NCBI GenBank assembly: GCA_015501585.1
Contig: JADNRY010000032.1
Coordinates: 124,001 to 188,000 of the forward strand
Direction: 5' to 3'
Length of the DNA: 64,000 nt
Origin: Rhodocollybia butyracea
Taxonomy: Eukaryota > Basidiomycota > Agaricomycetes > Agaricales > Omphalotaceae
The notes beneath the pieces are model-generated. The model was given only the letters and a program-made list of their open reading frames with translations, ran no database searches and was not told the origin of the DNA. The position numbers were made by a program, and so were the translations under genes. Below, in pieces: positions 44,990 to 57,291 of this stretch. Position 1 is the first letter of the stretch. Each line of letters opens with the position of its first letter.

Positions 44990-46675
44990 ATGGGCGTGTG
45001 TATGTCTTCAGGCACTGGCGTGGACGTGAGCGAAACCGACAAGGCTCTTCATCGTCAGGCAGAGAAAGAGTTGCGAGAAGTGTGTATCGCTGTATTCACT
45101 ACTGATGTAGCTTGTTGATGAAGTTTCGTAGCACAAAGCAAAATTGGCCTCACAAGTCAAGGTTCTTGTCATCTACAGCATATTCTCTTTGTCGCCGCTC
45201 ACAAAACTCTAGGTGCTGTTATTAGGCTCTGGCGACTCTGGAAAGTCGACGATTCTCAAAGTATGTTCATTATCATTACATGTCGCCTGGTCGGATGCTC
45301 ATAAATCTGTAGCAAATGCGTCTAATCCATCGCGTACCGTTCTCACCGCAAGAAATCGAGTCTTTCCGCCAGTTGATCTTCAATAATCTAACACACGGCA
45401 TGAAATATGTTCTAGACGCTATGGAGGACATGGATCTCAAAGTTTCCGAGGAAAACATGCCTCATATCGACCTCATAACAAACTCTTCGGATATCCGGGA
45501 TGGGGAAGCTTTTCCGCAGTCGTATCTCGCTCCATTAGCTTCGCTATGGACGGATCCAAACGTACAGCGCGCATGGGAACGAGGAAACGAAGCTGCATTA
45601 CCGGAAAAGTGAGTCGCTGTCAGCGATCGTCAATGCTCTCTGACGTTATTTTGTCTAGTTTATATTATTATTTCTCTGACCTTGACCGCTTATTCGACCC
45701 ATCATATCAGCCTACCGAACAGGACATCATACACGCTCGGGCCCGGACAATTGGTATCACAGAAACAACTTTCAATCTCAAGGACCATGAAATGCTTATG
45801 GTTGATGTCGGTGGGCAGAAGAGCGAGAGGAGAAAGTGGATACATTGTTTTCAGGATGTGACTAGTATTCTGTTCCTCGTGAGCTTGAGCGGGTACGATC
45901 AGTGCCTTGTTGAAGACCGGGACGCAGTGAGTATATCACCAAGCTCATCCTTATTAATCTAACTTTTCGGCTTTATAGAATCAGATGCAAGATGCTATGA
46001 CTATCTGGGATTCAATATGTCACTCGCAGTGGTTCAAACAAACTTCAGTCGTATGTATCCTGCGCCGCCGCTCGCTTGGCTGGTACATTGATGGTCGTCC
46101 CAGATTTTATTCCTCAACAAGAATGATTTATTCGAAAAGAAGATTCCAACCTCAGATATCAAGAACTTCTTCCCGGTGCGTAACAGATGCATCAGTTCCG
46201 ATATGATCTTTCTGACGGCTTATTTTCTCTTAAGGACTTTGACGGCGAGTCGGGCGACGTAAAAGCAGGTCGTGAGTACTTCAAAAAACGCTTCGGAAGA
46301 CTGGCGCAAAAGGCGGACAAGACCAAGGAGCGGGAAATATACATACAGTGCGTCCGGTCCTTATACACATCAAGTTCAACCTAATCAGTTGAATCTATTT
46401 CAAGTACGACAACCGCGACAGACACAGCGCTGCTCAGGGTGGTCATGGCTGCAGTGGAAGGTATGTCTTACGAAGTCTTCGTTATTTCGGAACTCGACTG
46501 ATCAATTTTTATAGAGTGAGTACATTCATGCCTTTTCATTCAATTAATTTCTGTTTCCGAGCTTTGGATTTATTTCTATTTCTTCTCCAACTATGCGCTC
46601 AACGCTTTCTCCCAATTCCATTTTCGCAACAGCATTGTCCTACGAACAAACCTTGAAACGGCTGCTCTCATCTAA
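44990..46675 (+). CDS. Heterotrimeric G-protein alpha subunit
   Basis: The start at 44990 reads MGVCMSSGTG, with Gly2 and Cys4 positioned for myristoylation and palmitoylation, so the protein sits on the inner plasma membrane. Exons join to give the P-loop VLLLGSGDSGKSTILK, switch I RARTIGITETTF, switch II DVGGQKSERRKWIHCFQDV, the guanine motif FLNKNDLF and the TTATDT motif, about 364 residues in all. These are all five nucleotide-binding boxes. The P-loop differs from the usual GAGESGKST. There are about ten introns of 50-60 nt. The 3' end needs a one-nucleotide exon at 46515 to join AAVE to DIVLRTNLETAALI, with a stop at 46673-46675. The C-terminus lacks the Cys at position -4 typical of Gi-type subunits. 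It couples a seven-pass receptor to downstream signalling, possibly mating or nutrient sensing. Confidence 0.9.
46515..46515 (+). other. Candidate one-nucleotide exon in the G-alpha gene
   Basis: The exon before ends GTG GAA G at 46460. Intron 46461-46514 (GTATGT...TTTTTATAG, with CTCGACTGAT as a branch-like motif) is followed by a single A and then by GTGAGT, which starts intron 46516-46632 (ending GCAACAG). The next exon starts C ATT GTC CTA. G+A+C makes Asp, the residue expected in the conserved last helix. Skipping the A leaves the C-terminus out of frame. Confidence 0.55.
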
Positions 46676-48783
46676 CTCTTTTGGTCCTTCATTGCGCTAC
46701 ATTGTATTACTTGCATTTTTTTGACATGTACTTATTGCCCCTCTACGGGCGAGTTCAATCACCCAGCACGCCTCATCGTGTCTGCTCTCGACAATGCAGT
46801 CCATTTATTCTAGTAGACTTGTAAACTATATGGATTCTCTTCTCGGCCAATGGATTTTTGGATCTTAATGTTGTTCCCTTCCCTCTCGCTTTGCTTTTAT
46901 TTTGTCGTACGTCCTATTTCTGTTTCGAACCAATCAATCTCATGGTCTTTCCCTCCGTTCTTTTTTGTTCACGCACAACAACACACACATGACATTCTAT
47001 TGTTTATGTCGCCAAATTGCAATACACCCCAATACGGCCACTTACGCACCAAATTCAAAACACGTTCCGTGTCTTGAATAGCGCGATCGTGAGCAAGAAC
47101 GTGAGTCTGTCTCATTCCATCTGACGATCCGCGGAGTAGTGATCATGTTTTCAAACAACACCAGATCCGAACGATAATGCTGTAGTGCAGCCATACCGAC
47201 CTGCTGATCACCATACCGTCGCTGGTGATGCTCAACTATTTTTACAAAATCCGCACGAAATTGGGAGGGGTCGGTGATCCTGTTTTGTTCTCTGCTTTTT
47301 TTGCTGTTTGCTTCGCAGTCACATACCTTGCTTGCATCATATATATCCTATATCTGTAATTCTGCTGCTTGTTGAACCTCTAGGGACGGGTAATGCAGAG
47401 GGGAAGGGGGCTGAATGTGGTGGGAGAGGAGTTCAGGAACTCTTATGCTTTTATACCTTCCACTTTGTATGCGAGTATTTTCTCACAAATATCTATTTGT
47501 TATCTACAAATTGAATAATTACTTTAGCCCGTTTTGAATTCACCTGTTAAAACTTGAAGTAAGTACGTAGTCTTGCTTCAGCTTGAAAAAAGTCTTTCGC
47601 TTCGTAGTACGACGGAGTAAAGCAGTAAGCGAATTTATATATAAGAATCAATGGTATCAAACTCTAAAGTCGAACTCTATATGTAAAGTGGCCTAGGTTC
47701 GGACTGAGTTGGGATTGAGGGACTCCGGAGCGAGGGGGCCGAGTCGAGTAGCTGGTTTCCTGGGCTATGGCTATGAATAAGCTTCGTTGAAGCAAAAAAA
47801 GGTAGGTACCTTGATAGTATACTGTATGGAAAGCACTGCAAGAAGAAGTTTATCTGTGAGAACATCAGGCACTGATCAGGAAGGGCGCTTATTTTACCAC
47901 TCAAAATAAGCGCCCTTCTTGCTTGCATTGGCCCTGGGCCTAAGTAACTAGGAACGTTGCAACGCGGTCTTGAAATTAGGCCGCGACTTCAATTAGGTAT
48001 TGGAAGACCATGCGCTTCTTCTTTTTTTGGTTAAGTTATTCTCCTTCCTCCCCTCGTCTTCCTGAGCACAGGACTCGCGGGGTCAGTACAAGCTTGGTAC
48101 AAGCCGACTGACATTGGTGCTGAAAGTCCGTGTTCACGTATGTATCCGATATACACCACTTGGAGTGGTTTCTGCCTTGCTTACTAGGCCTTTGCTCTCT
48201 TGCAGGATTTTTTTCATCCTGCGTAGTCTGAGACCATGCCAAATACCGTGGATATAGTACTCGAAACGAAATTGTAAGTCTCTTCAATGGCCCTGCAGCT
48301 GCTTTTTCTATGGGTACCTAATTTACCCAAATCCCATCCATCTCTAGGCAAACAGACGTCTATCTCCACCTTGTCGCATTCAGTTGAGCCATTCCACATT
48401 AGTTACTCGTAAATTCTCCTCGTATTTACTTTGTTTTTCTTCCAATTTAGCGTTCCTTTATTACGACCACCTGCTTACACTTGGTACCGCCCAACCCAGA
48501 TTTGAAGCGATTGTTGTCTGATTATTTTTCTCAGAGAGTGAAATTAGACTTATATGGAGGCGTCCAAATACATGGAGCAGCTATATGTTCTTATTCAACA
48601 GGTGCAGTGAGCTATAATAGCCTCAACTGAGTCCCTCGCTCACCTACATAAAGATACTTTTCATTTGTGGGTAATATCGTGATGTTACTCTCAATATTTT
48701 TTACGACGGTAAGTCCTCAAGGCTCAGACGGGTTTTGGATGAGAGTCAAGTAACTGACATATGTCCTAATACTTTCTTAAGAG
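46676..48783. other. Long spacer, no gene recognised
   Basis: Contains a strong hairpin at 47880-47918 and short frames without motif support. The N-terminal exons of the next membrane protein may lie between about 48550 and 48720 but could not be joined. Confidence 0.35.
47880..47918. repeat. Perfect 16-bp inverted repeat with 7-nt loop
   Basis: Left arm 47880-47895 (GAAGGGCGCTTATTTT) and right arm 47903-47918 are exact reverse complements around ACCACTC. A folded transcript would form a 16-bp stem. No gene is recognised nearby, so it may be a mobile-element end, a small palindromic repeat or a structured RNA. Confidence 0.7.
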
Positions 48784-50079
48784 GTGATTCGAACTGGCAT
48801 TGTCATTCCCCAGAGTGCTCACTCTCTTTCCTGTTTCTGTTATTGCCCACGCAGCTGCCATGTTTGGAATATGATTCAAGAGCTCTTTCACGCTTTTGTA
48901 GGGTTAATCATTGCAAGTAGGTGGACATTTTTGCCTTACCCGTATATATACTGTTCACTCATGATAATAATACCCATTGGGTTTGCTGTGACAGTTTTGC
49001 TTACACTGCGGATATATGCCTTATATGACTGTAACAAACGTATCCTGTTTGTTCTGTCCGTACTTATTCTTATAGGTATAAGTCTAGCCGTGGTACGTCC
49101 AACTTCAAGGCCATACCCTCCTCATTTTGAACAGCGGTCAACTTCCTAGACAATGGACTTGATGGCTTCTTCTATGAAATTGTCTTCTCTAGTGCCTTCG
49201 GCTAGGTGTCATGACGTTCTGAATCTGAAAGGGTAATTATTCCCGAACTCTCTACATGAGCGGTCGATACTCAACAGCATTTTTGCTCGTTACACAGCGC
49301 TGCTTGTAAGTTTACTTACCAGCCCCCTTCCTCTACCTTGATAGGTTCACCATCTCCGTACTTATCTCTCACACCAGTGACCTCCGTTGGTTGGGAAGCC
49401 ATTTTCTTCTACGATATATTACTACTTGGAATGACGCTCCGGAAAGCGCACCAAGTCTGCGGAAAGCATCTTGAACAATTTCGAGGCATGTCTCTATTTT
49501 CTGTAACTGTACGAGATGGTGAGTGAGCATGCATTCGTGTATATCGACTCCACATAAAAACATACCATACTAATGGATCTACGAATCTTCACTAGGAACT
49601 ATATACTATGCGTGAGGCCCTCTCGAAACCGACTAAGAAACCAACATTCATATTCCTATGGCAGAATAATAACTGTAGCTAATTTTGTTAATGTTTTAAC
49701 ATTCTATGTGAGTCCTCCCCCTTCCTTCTGTATCACTTTCAGTAGTAGTTGAAGCTGATACGAACTTGAACTTGCCAGGTAACGGGGGTACGTAGATTCG
49801 TTCATAACTGCCATGGTATTCCATGGTAGTCCATATAACTGAACGTCTTATTTACCTCGCCAGAACTCCCTTCTAAGAGCGTCTTTTTCACCGATTGTCA
49901 GCTGCATGTCTGTTGCAGTCATGTCACGGCTCATGTTGCACCTGCATGAAATCGCGGAACAAGGATTGTATATCAATCACGCCAAAACGGTTTCACCGTC
50001 CAGTGAACAAGAGGAATACAGTAGTACGTCCCGTCCAGGCCACGCTCCCGAACGATGGTATAACTCAATCTGCGTATAG
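48784..50079 (+). CDS. Multi-pass membrane protein of a basidiomycete-expanded family (DUF6533-like)
   Basis: The 5' end is uncertain; 48784 is where the supported frame begins. Exons read LFHAFVGLIIAS, IIPIGFAVTVLLTLRIYALY, DCNKRILFVLSVLILIGISL, WEAIFFYDILLLGMTLRKAH, VRDGTIYYA, NFVNVLTFYV and SFSPIVSCMSVAVMSRLMLH followed by LHEIAEQG, with a stop at 50077. The LTLRIYALYxxNKRIL motif, the RDGxIYY motif and the final SCMSVAVMSRLMLHLHE are typical of a large family of seven-segment-like proteins in Agaricomycetes whose N-terminal domain is DUF6533. Function is unknown. It is convergent with Chs7. Confidence 0.55.
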
Positions 50080-50371
50080 TGACCTTTACTTCGGTTTGGT
50101 CAAATACGCAAGACCATTCTATGATATAGTCCTGTGGGTTCGCTGGGCCATGTACATGATACCCGTTTCCTAGCTGTATTCAACAGTCAGGAAATAGTTA
50201 AAACCTTGCGTAACGACGACGAGAAACCGCAACCATAATCAGATTCTCAAGTAATGAATCCCGACTTAATGGCGTATTATAGAGCGCAAGCTAGTAGATA
50301 TAAGCCTATATATCAGCGTCCATGGCATAGCACCGTCGCAACGTAGACAAAGAAAGAAAAAAGTACGATAT

Positions 50372-51664
50372 TCAATATCCAGGTGGATATCCTCTAGCCC
50401 CACCACCTTTCTGATTATTGTAGTACTGTGTTCCGCTAACACCGCCAACCAGGGATGCCGTTTTGTTATTGCTAAACCCTGGTGGAGGTGCGTAACCTCC
50501 GTAGTTGCTTCCGACGTCCTCCTCCGAGTAGTCTCCTCGAGCTGAGCCGCCGGGGTAGCCATTTGATCCAGATAGTAAGGGATCTTTGACTTCCCATACA
50601 GCCGCTTTGGACCCGACAGAGAATTCCAAGTCCTCACGCTAAAATATGCGGGGTTAGTCAGGAGGGGAAAAGTCAAGCATGACGTACTGTAATACTGTCC
50701 CAATACTTGTACACCATCATGATGGCCAACAAAAGGCACAGCTCTTCGAAGAAGAGACCGTCGAGGTAATGGTCGATAGCGTTACATATGGTATGGCTGA
50801 AAGCGAACAAGAGGACCATGCCAATCACCCAGAATCTGAAAAGAAAGGGTCTAAGACCGGAAATGTTGAAAATGTGCTTGCCGCTTACGCTGCACCGAAC
50901 ACAATATCACCAATGGGCCATCTATCTTCTAGAGTCCGGAAGACAAGGATCAGCTGCGAAACGATGTAGACTGCCACGCAGATGATAGGCCATATGAGAT
51001 ATACGATCCATAGAGCGGTAGGTTTCGTAAATGAGAACGAGGCGAATTGTTTGAAGGTGGCGATGGCGACAAAGAATCCGACACCGAATACGACTAAGCA
51101 AGCTATGCGAAGGGCCCATAGAGATGTCGGAGTGCCATCTTCAGCAAATTGAAAACCGACGAAAGCGTTGATGAGAAGACAGCAATAGGCAGATGCGACG
51201 AGACCCGTATAGATTGCGGCAAACCACTACAAAGAATGGATAAAAAGTCTCAATGAAAAGGAAGATTCCGTACCGGGTAGACAACGTTAGCTGTCGGGAT
51301 GATTCCAGAGTCCAAAAACATCGCAAGCAACGAGATTACCAGATACATGTAAAATAACATGATGATCTCTTTCCTTCCAACGGCAGTATATTTGCTTCGT
51401 ATATGGAGAATCATAATAACAGTCATGATGATGGCAGCGATATGGACGAAACATGTCGCTAAATTAACCAAAAGATCAGTGAGAGGTTGAAAGCTAAGAA
51501 ATTCGGTTCGCGGACGAACAAGGCTGAAAAATCAAGGTGCCTCCTAAATCCACATTTCTGCTATAGCAAGTGGGCTCTATGCCTTGATCCGTTCCAATGA
51601 GAGGACATATCACCAATGCTGCTGTTTCACAAACTGAGTTGAAAGAGCCAAACTGGATTCCCAT
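50372..51664 (-). CDS. chs7: Chitin synthase export chaperone Chs7
   Basis: The start at 51664 reads [20 protein letters not shown] then [17 protein letters not shown]. Splicing leads to [140 protein letters not shown] and [20 protein letters not shown], ending GARGYPPGY at 50372. These are signature segments of Chs7 along its full length. The protein is a multi-pass ER membrane chaperone needed to export class IV (Chs3-type) chitin synthase. The cytoplasmic C-terminus is Gly/Tyr/Asn-rich. Four or five short introns. Confidence 0.93.
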
Positions 51665-52280
51665 CCCTCAATCCGGCGATAGGAGAAAAATGAAAGGAAA
51701 TGGAATTAATTGATGTAAGAGAAAGACGTTGGCGAGACGGAGCTGGCCAGTGAGCAGGAGGTGGAGTGTGTCGTCGTCGGAGAGATAAATTGATGTGACA
51801 GAACCGTGACAGCGATGGTCACATTACTCCCTAGATCATGTGCTTGAACTTGCTTTGGTCGGAACAGCGTACTTAAGCTCAAACTTTCCAAGATCTAAAT
51901 CATGGTACGGAGGTACGCCATGGCTGTACTTGCAATAAACTTAATATTCCAGCGGTTTTTCTGGAAAGAAATCCTCAAGTTGACCCACAGATATGAAATT
52001 AAACCGCGACATGATTTACTTGCATATCTGATGTCAGTTCCTTGTTCATCCAGACTTGATAGGCCCGTCTCGCGGGACTCGGGAGAGCCAGGTAGAGTAA
52101 TTCCTTGCGTCAAGACCTCAGCTCTTATAGAGTTGGTCCTGGTTTCGTAAAAGTCCGCCGCCATGAATGCGGTGAGCAATGCCAAAAGCTCACTAGCGCT
52201 CACTTGTCGAACTGGAGCTAGGTGGGTGTAATGACTGTGTATGTTTATCGGAGTACTGCTAATCAATCACCACAGGGTTT
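51665..52280. other. Chs7 upstream region, no further gene
   Basis: A 123-residue minus frame (51895-52266) has no motif support. Confidence 0.35.
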
Positions 52281-53251
52281 GAAGTCTACACTATATGCGT
52301 TGAATTCAGTGAAAAAGCACAATAGCCCATGGCAAACTTGTACGGATTGGGACCTTTGGGACAACCCTCTTCGTCGGCGTAACGGGACGTCGACAGTCTA
52401 GGGCAGAATTCAGTTAACGTAACTTTTAGAGCTGAGTTTCCGCTTGTTCCAGTATCCATGGGCTGCTCGTTGACATATCTACCGCGGGTGTGATATTTTT
52501 CTACATATTGGTCTACTTAATGGTAAACAGTTGTTTCAATTACCGATTGATAGTACTTTACAGGTGAAAAAGAGTACCTCGGGGAGGAATTCTTATTCAA
52601 ACTCATTCAAATCATCTGGGTTGTATGTGTTGTGTCGCGTTCCGCAGATATTCGGTGAGTTGGACTATGCATATGCAGTTTCTTTTTAGTTGCGAGATGG
52701 CGCCATATAAACGAACTCAAAGCTAACTGCGAATAGCAAGCTATAGTAAGTACAGCCAGTCAATCCGAACCATGCGCTGGAAGACCTTTGAAACATCCCT
52801 TACTACTGATATCAGGTACAGTATGTACCGGTATAAGGTTAATTATTTGTTGCCCTCTTCTCTGATACAGGATGGATGGATGGATGTTCGGTTTCGGAGA
52901 ATCTAAGTCAATGGTAATCCGTATTCATCGAATCAGCATCAGCCAACTGCTCACTGTTACTATCTATACATCTCCTTAAATCACAGCATAACTATGATTG
53001 CTCGTAATGGTTTTATGTACTTCACAGTCGTATCGACGGAGAGCCACTCCGGACGTCTTTCTGCCGTCAATCCAAGTTCGGACACTTGCAGCGATGAATG
53101 GACCAGATTTCCTCATTCGTTCTCCGTTCTCAGTTTTCTTGCAGTAGATTATCCTACGCGTGAAGAATCAGTGAAAGACGAGCGTAAGAGCTCCCCCCAC
53201 GTGTATGCAGATAGATATGAAGAACTCATCTCAGTTCCATATTCCCACTAA
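52281..53251 (+). other. Possible membrane-protein gene or relic
   Basis: Plus-strand pieces look coding and hydrophobic: GTFGTTLFVGV near 52350, HGLLVDISTAGVIFFYILVY near 52470, EKEYLGEEFLFKLIQIIWVV near 52570, and MIARNGFMYFTVVSTESHSG at 52994-53251. The order resembles small basidiomycete membrane-protein families, but the exons cannot be joined with confidence. It may be a decayed relative of the neighbour at 48784-50079. Confidence 0.25.
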
Positions 53252-56200
53252 CGTTTCGGTAATTACCCCCTGATTCAGAGTTGCATCTTCATGCAAAGGC
53301 TGTATCTTTCATTCATCAATAATGTTCTTTACTAGGGCATAAAGCCGCTCCCGGACGTCGTACGGTTCCACGGAAATGGCTTCACTATACCCCCCGTTGA
53401 TCAATGCACATCCCAACATCTCAAACAAAAACACAGGATTGTTCTCGGATCTCTTTCCTAGGCTTGCATCGACTTTCAACTTTTTTTTTCGTTACCGAAA
53501 GCAGTACCAATTTTCGGGTCCATTCTACCTAGCAACAAACATATCAAGGTCCTCCAAATAATATCATTTACAACAAGCTTCTTGCGTGACCGCGTATTGG
53601 GGCCGTGTGCAGGATCTTCCAATAGTGTAATTTTAGGACAAAGTAATAATAGTGGCCAACCCTTTTTAGGATTAGCAGAAGATTTAGCCCAAATATCGAC
53701 CAAATTGGAACCCCGCGGCGTTGGGTATGCTTCGTTTGAGGTTCCGAGGCCGTTGACGGTAAGAAAGACGGAATCCTATTTTGTAAGGGCTTCCGAGCTG
53801 TGAATCGCTCTAGTGGGAAATTTTTCCTATTTTCTCCGATCCTCCTTATCGACCCAGTGTGACAAGTGAAAAAATTGAAATTTTCATAAGATGGATCTTC
53901 GCTCTGTTGTTCACTACAGTCGGTCCGTCTCAATAATCTATGTATGAATATAGTTCTACCGTTGTACAGATCCATTACTACTATTTAGACGCCTCCATAT
54001 CTTATTATGCGTTTTTTCTTTGTGGCGCGCTGAACAGCTCTTCGCATCGGTACGTGCTCAGGGCTATCTACCGGTTTGACAGACTCTCCTTTTCAAGGAT
54101 ATTCCGCCGTCCCCGCTTGCGAACTTGTCAACGGGGGAGCTTATGCGTCCTCCGATGGGGCAAACGGTTTCTGAGTCAATTAGCTCGTTCAGGAAAACTT
54201 ACTTCCTAGTGCACGATCATCAAAAGATCTACTTGAGACTTGTCCGGAGCAGAACAAGAAACGTGTCTGAGGAAATGAGGGTACGTCTCCTATACTAACG
54301 ATTTTTTGGTCCCTTTGACAACCAGGCGCCTCGTGAAAACCAGCTCTTAATCGATTACTTACTTTAAATTTCTTTCTGGGGATTCCTTCGGGATAACCTG
54401 CCAATGAGTCACAGCATCTAGTATATACGATGCGTAGTAAATACCATGGACGTCCTGGGCTGTCGGTTCATTACGATCCGTTTTCAACGCGCAGTGGCTT
54501 TAGAAATCTTCTTGCTACGATGTTCCGCCGAAGTTTCCATTAGCATCTTATTTGCCAACTGCGACTTTGGATATTCGCTGAGTACGAATATTAGTTCGCT
54601 AAGTACGTCTCGAAATTGGGGCACTTGCTTGGGAGCCTTGACCTTTTCCGAGCTGCCCTTGTTAGCTGTCCTTAGACACACACGTACAAGGCATGGCAAA
54701 ATTTGCCGCTATTCATCAGACCATGGTTTTTTCTGTTTCTGTTGATTCATCCATAAGTGCCTCTTTACAACGTCTAGACACCGCACTGACAGTTCTCACT
54801 AGCAACATAAAGGGTATGTCTCATTTCATGAATGGGCATACCCGTTATCTCAGGTATCAATCATAGTAGTTTGTTTGTAATTTCGAATATGAAAGAGTGA
54901 TTCGAGGGAATGAGCCCAGGGCCGTTCCATCCACCCTTTTCACGAGTTCTCCACTAACCCCAGACTACAAATGCCTTCGCCGCTTTGTATTCTTTCAGGA
55001 ACTGGCCAGCAATACTGGAACAACGAAGAAAGCTAGATGTAGATAGATACATACGCCAGGGTAACACGAGAAGCATTACAAACATGAGTGAGAACAATAG
55101 AACTAACGAGTGGAAACATATGTACTTACTTACTTACACACCTGTAAGGGAAGGAACGTCGCATCCCGGTTGCACTCACAAACGAATTTCCGCCCAACTG
55201 CCATGTGCAATGAATGAATCGAAAAAAAAAGATGTGTGGCACAAATGGCACCGAAGTTCAGCCAGAACCATTGCTGAGCGCTGTAGGATTAATGGGGATT
55301 GAACATTTTCTGCCAACGGCGCGGAACAAATGGAGTGTCGTCAGAAAGTTCACATCGTTCCCGTTCATATCTTGCGCTTGGTATGAAGGAGCAAATATAT
55401 CATCATCACATTTCGGGATCCAGTTCCAGCTTTGACCGGGAGGTCTGGGTGAGATGTGTTCCGGATTGATCTCGGACGAACAGTGCCTAATGGCGTAGTG
55501 ACCGGCAGGAACCATTTTTTGAAATCATTAATTGCAAGGCAAGTTAACCCTTGATTGTGGCAAGATAATTGGGTTAGATTAGGAGAGCCCGGAAGGAAAC
55601 AAGAGATCCGCAGAGATTGGAAAAGGAGAGACCGTGACAGGTGACAGCACAAAAAAGTAATATTCCGAAAAAGGAGGTCTATGATCAAATCGGCTGCGGG
55701 CGCAGCGCAAGGTAAACGCGCTCACGTGTAATTTGGTGACCCACATGCATGTGACTTTGTTTCTTTATTTCGGACTTTCATTCGCGTTTCTCGATAAGTT
55801 CTATCGATGTGAATGGTAAGGAATTCCTCAGTCTTTCAGAATCAGGGTGTTGATAGTTGGCCGCGTCGACAAGTGCTTTCGAAAAATCTCATATTAGCTT
55901 TGTGCCCTTTTCGTCGGACGGCGGACAATATCGATATCCGTTACTCTCCTTCAGAATCAAATCCGTCGACTAAAACAGCGCTCAAGGACGCCGTCTGAAA
56001 GCTGACATCGGATCCGTTTTTGTGTATCCCAGTTAGATCTATCAGGTTTTGATTTCTTTCATTGAACTTGAATTAGGTTGTTGAGGTTGAACGTGGCTTC
56101 GTGGCTTTTGCTTACTAGATGATTGGACGTTCAATCCAGAACCGTCCCATCAGAGTATGTTTGGACAATGGTATCGCGGAAACGCTACCTGATCGATCGC

Positions 56201-57291
56201 ACTGCGTCGAAAGCCTGGAAGGTAGCATTTTCGGAAGGTTTAAACCGTGCAAAGGTATGCTTGAACAACCAGTGTAGTAGACTTATCGGATAGTTCTTTC
56301 ACAAGGCTAAACTTAACCGTATTTACGAGCTATCGGCGCGCCAGAAGAGGTGCTCAAACTCCACGCACGCCCTCTGTTCAGTCATGGCATTCATATTACC
56401 CGGTGCAGGCTCAAGAACAGACATCTTGATACAGAACACACCGTTTGCCTTTAGAGGGGATGGAACGGCGAACGAAAAAAAGGCATCGTAAACCGAACAC
56501 AAAGAAGAGGATTCAATAATCGATGGTTCATGTGCTCGTTAATAGTTATTTACAGTAACCTAGTCGTTGGACGTTGAACTTGAAAGCTCTTCAAGTCAGG
56601 GTCGATACAGCTCGGACCTAGTTGCAGCGTTGTGTCCCATATATACTTTTCCACCTTTGCCAGCGACCAAAGACTTGAGAGTGATGGAACAAACAATGAG
56701 AACAGCCACTACCGTTGTGAGTGACCGTGGAAAAAAGGTCTCGGCCGGCCGCAGTATTTTTTTGGGGGCTGTCCGAATGGGGATCAGACAAGAATTCCTC
56801 CCAAAAATTATTATTATTTTTGACCGAAAATTTTTGGACAGAAATTGACAAAAGATCTGGCGCGACGAGATGTGTTACGTCAGTCTGCGTTCCTCTTTCT
56901 TTTCAAACCATTTTAATATCATTTAAAATACTTATGGAGAGCGAGCTCCTAATTCGTATTTCCTTACGCTTATGACTTTTGCCTTTAATACTGGTCCGTC
57001 TCTTGTACGGACACCCTTCGACTTTACGATGAACACGCTGCCTTCAATGCCAACAGAACTTGTCACTACCTGGTCGCTGCAGTGGCGACTACCAAAACAA
57101 TTGTCCTCGCCGACCAGAAAAAATGCTGTTTCGGGTACAACAACTTTACCCCCAATTACTTTCCTGGATAGACATTGTACGTCTCAGTTTTGTTTTGCGC
57201 GTTCTTTCACTTACAAAAAGTCTCAACTTGATCAGTATCTCTTGAAGATGTTCCACCGCCACATTATTCTCCCCGTACGCGACTTGCACCA
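53252..57291. other. Four-kilobase spacer, no gene recognised
   Basis: Several frames of 60-135 residues exist. None shows a recognised domain or convincing splice pattern. The best candidate is a minus frame at 55258-55515 (MVPAGHYAIRHCSSEINPEH, SWNWIPKCDDDIFAPSYQ), which could be a small protein but has no paralogue or family that I know. The last few hundred bases would hold the cyclin promoter. Confidence 0.35.

Noticed and set aside
51895..52266. 123-residue minus frame upstream of Chs7
   Set aside because: No motif and atypical composition; overlaps other equally long frames.
53568..53975. 135-residue minus frame in the large spacer
   Set aside because: No recognisable domain, basic and Arg-rich as expected of a chance frame, no paralogue.
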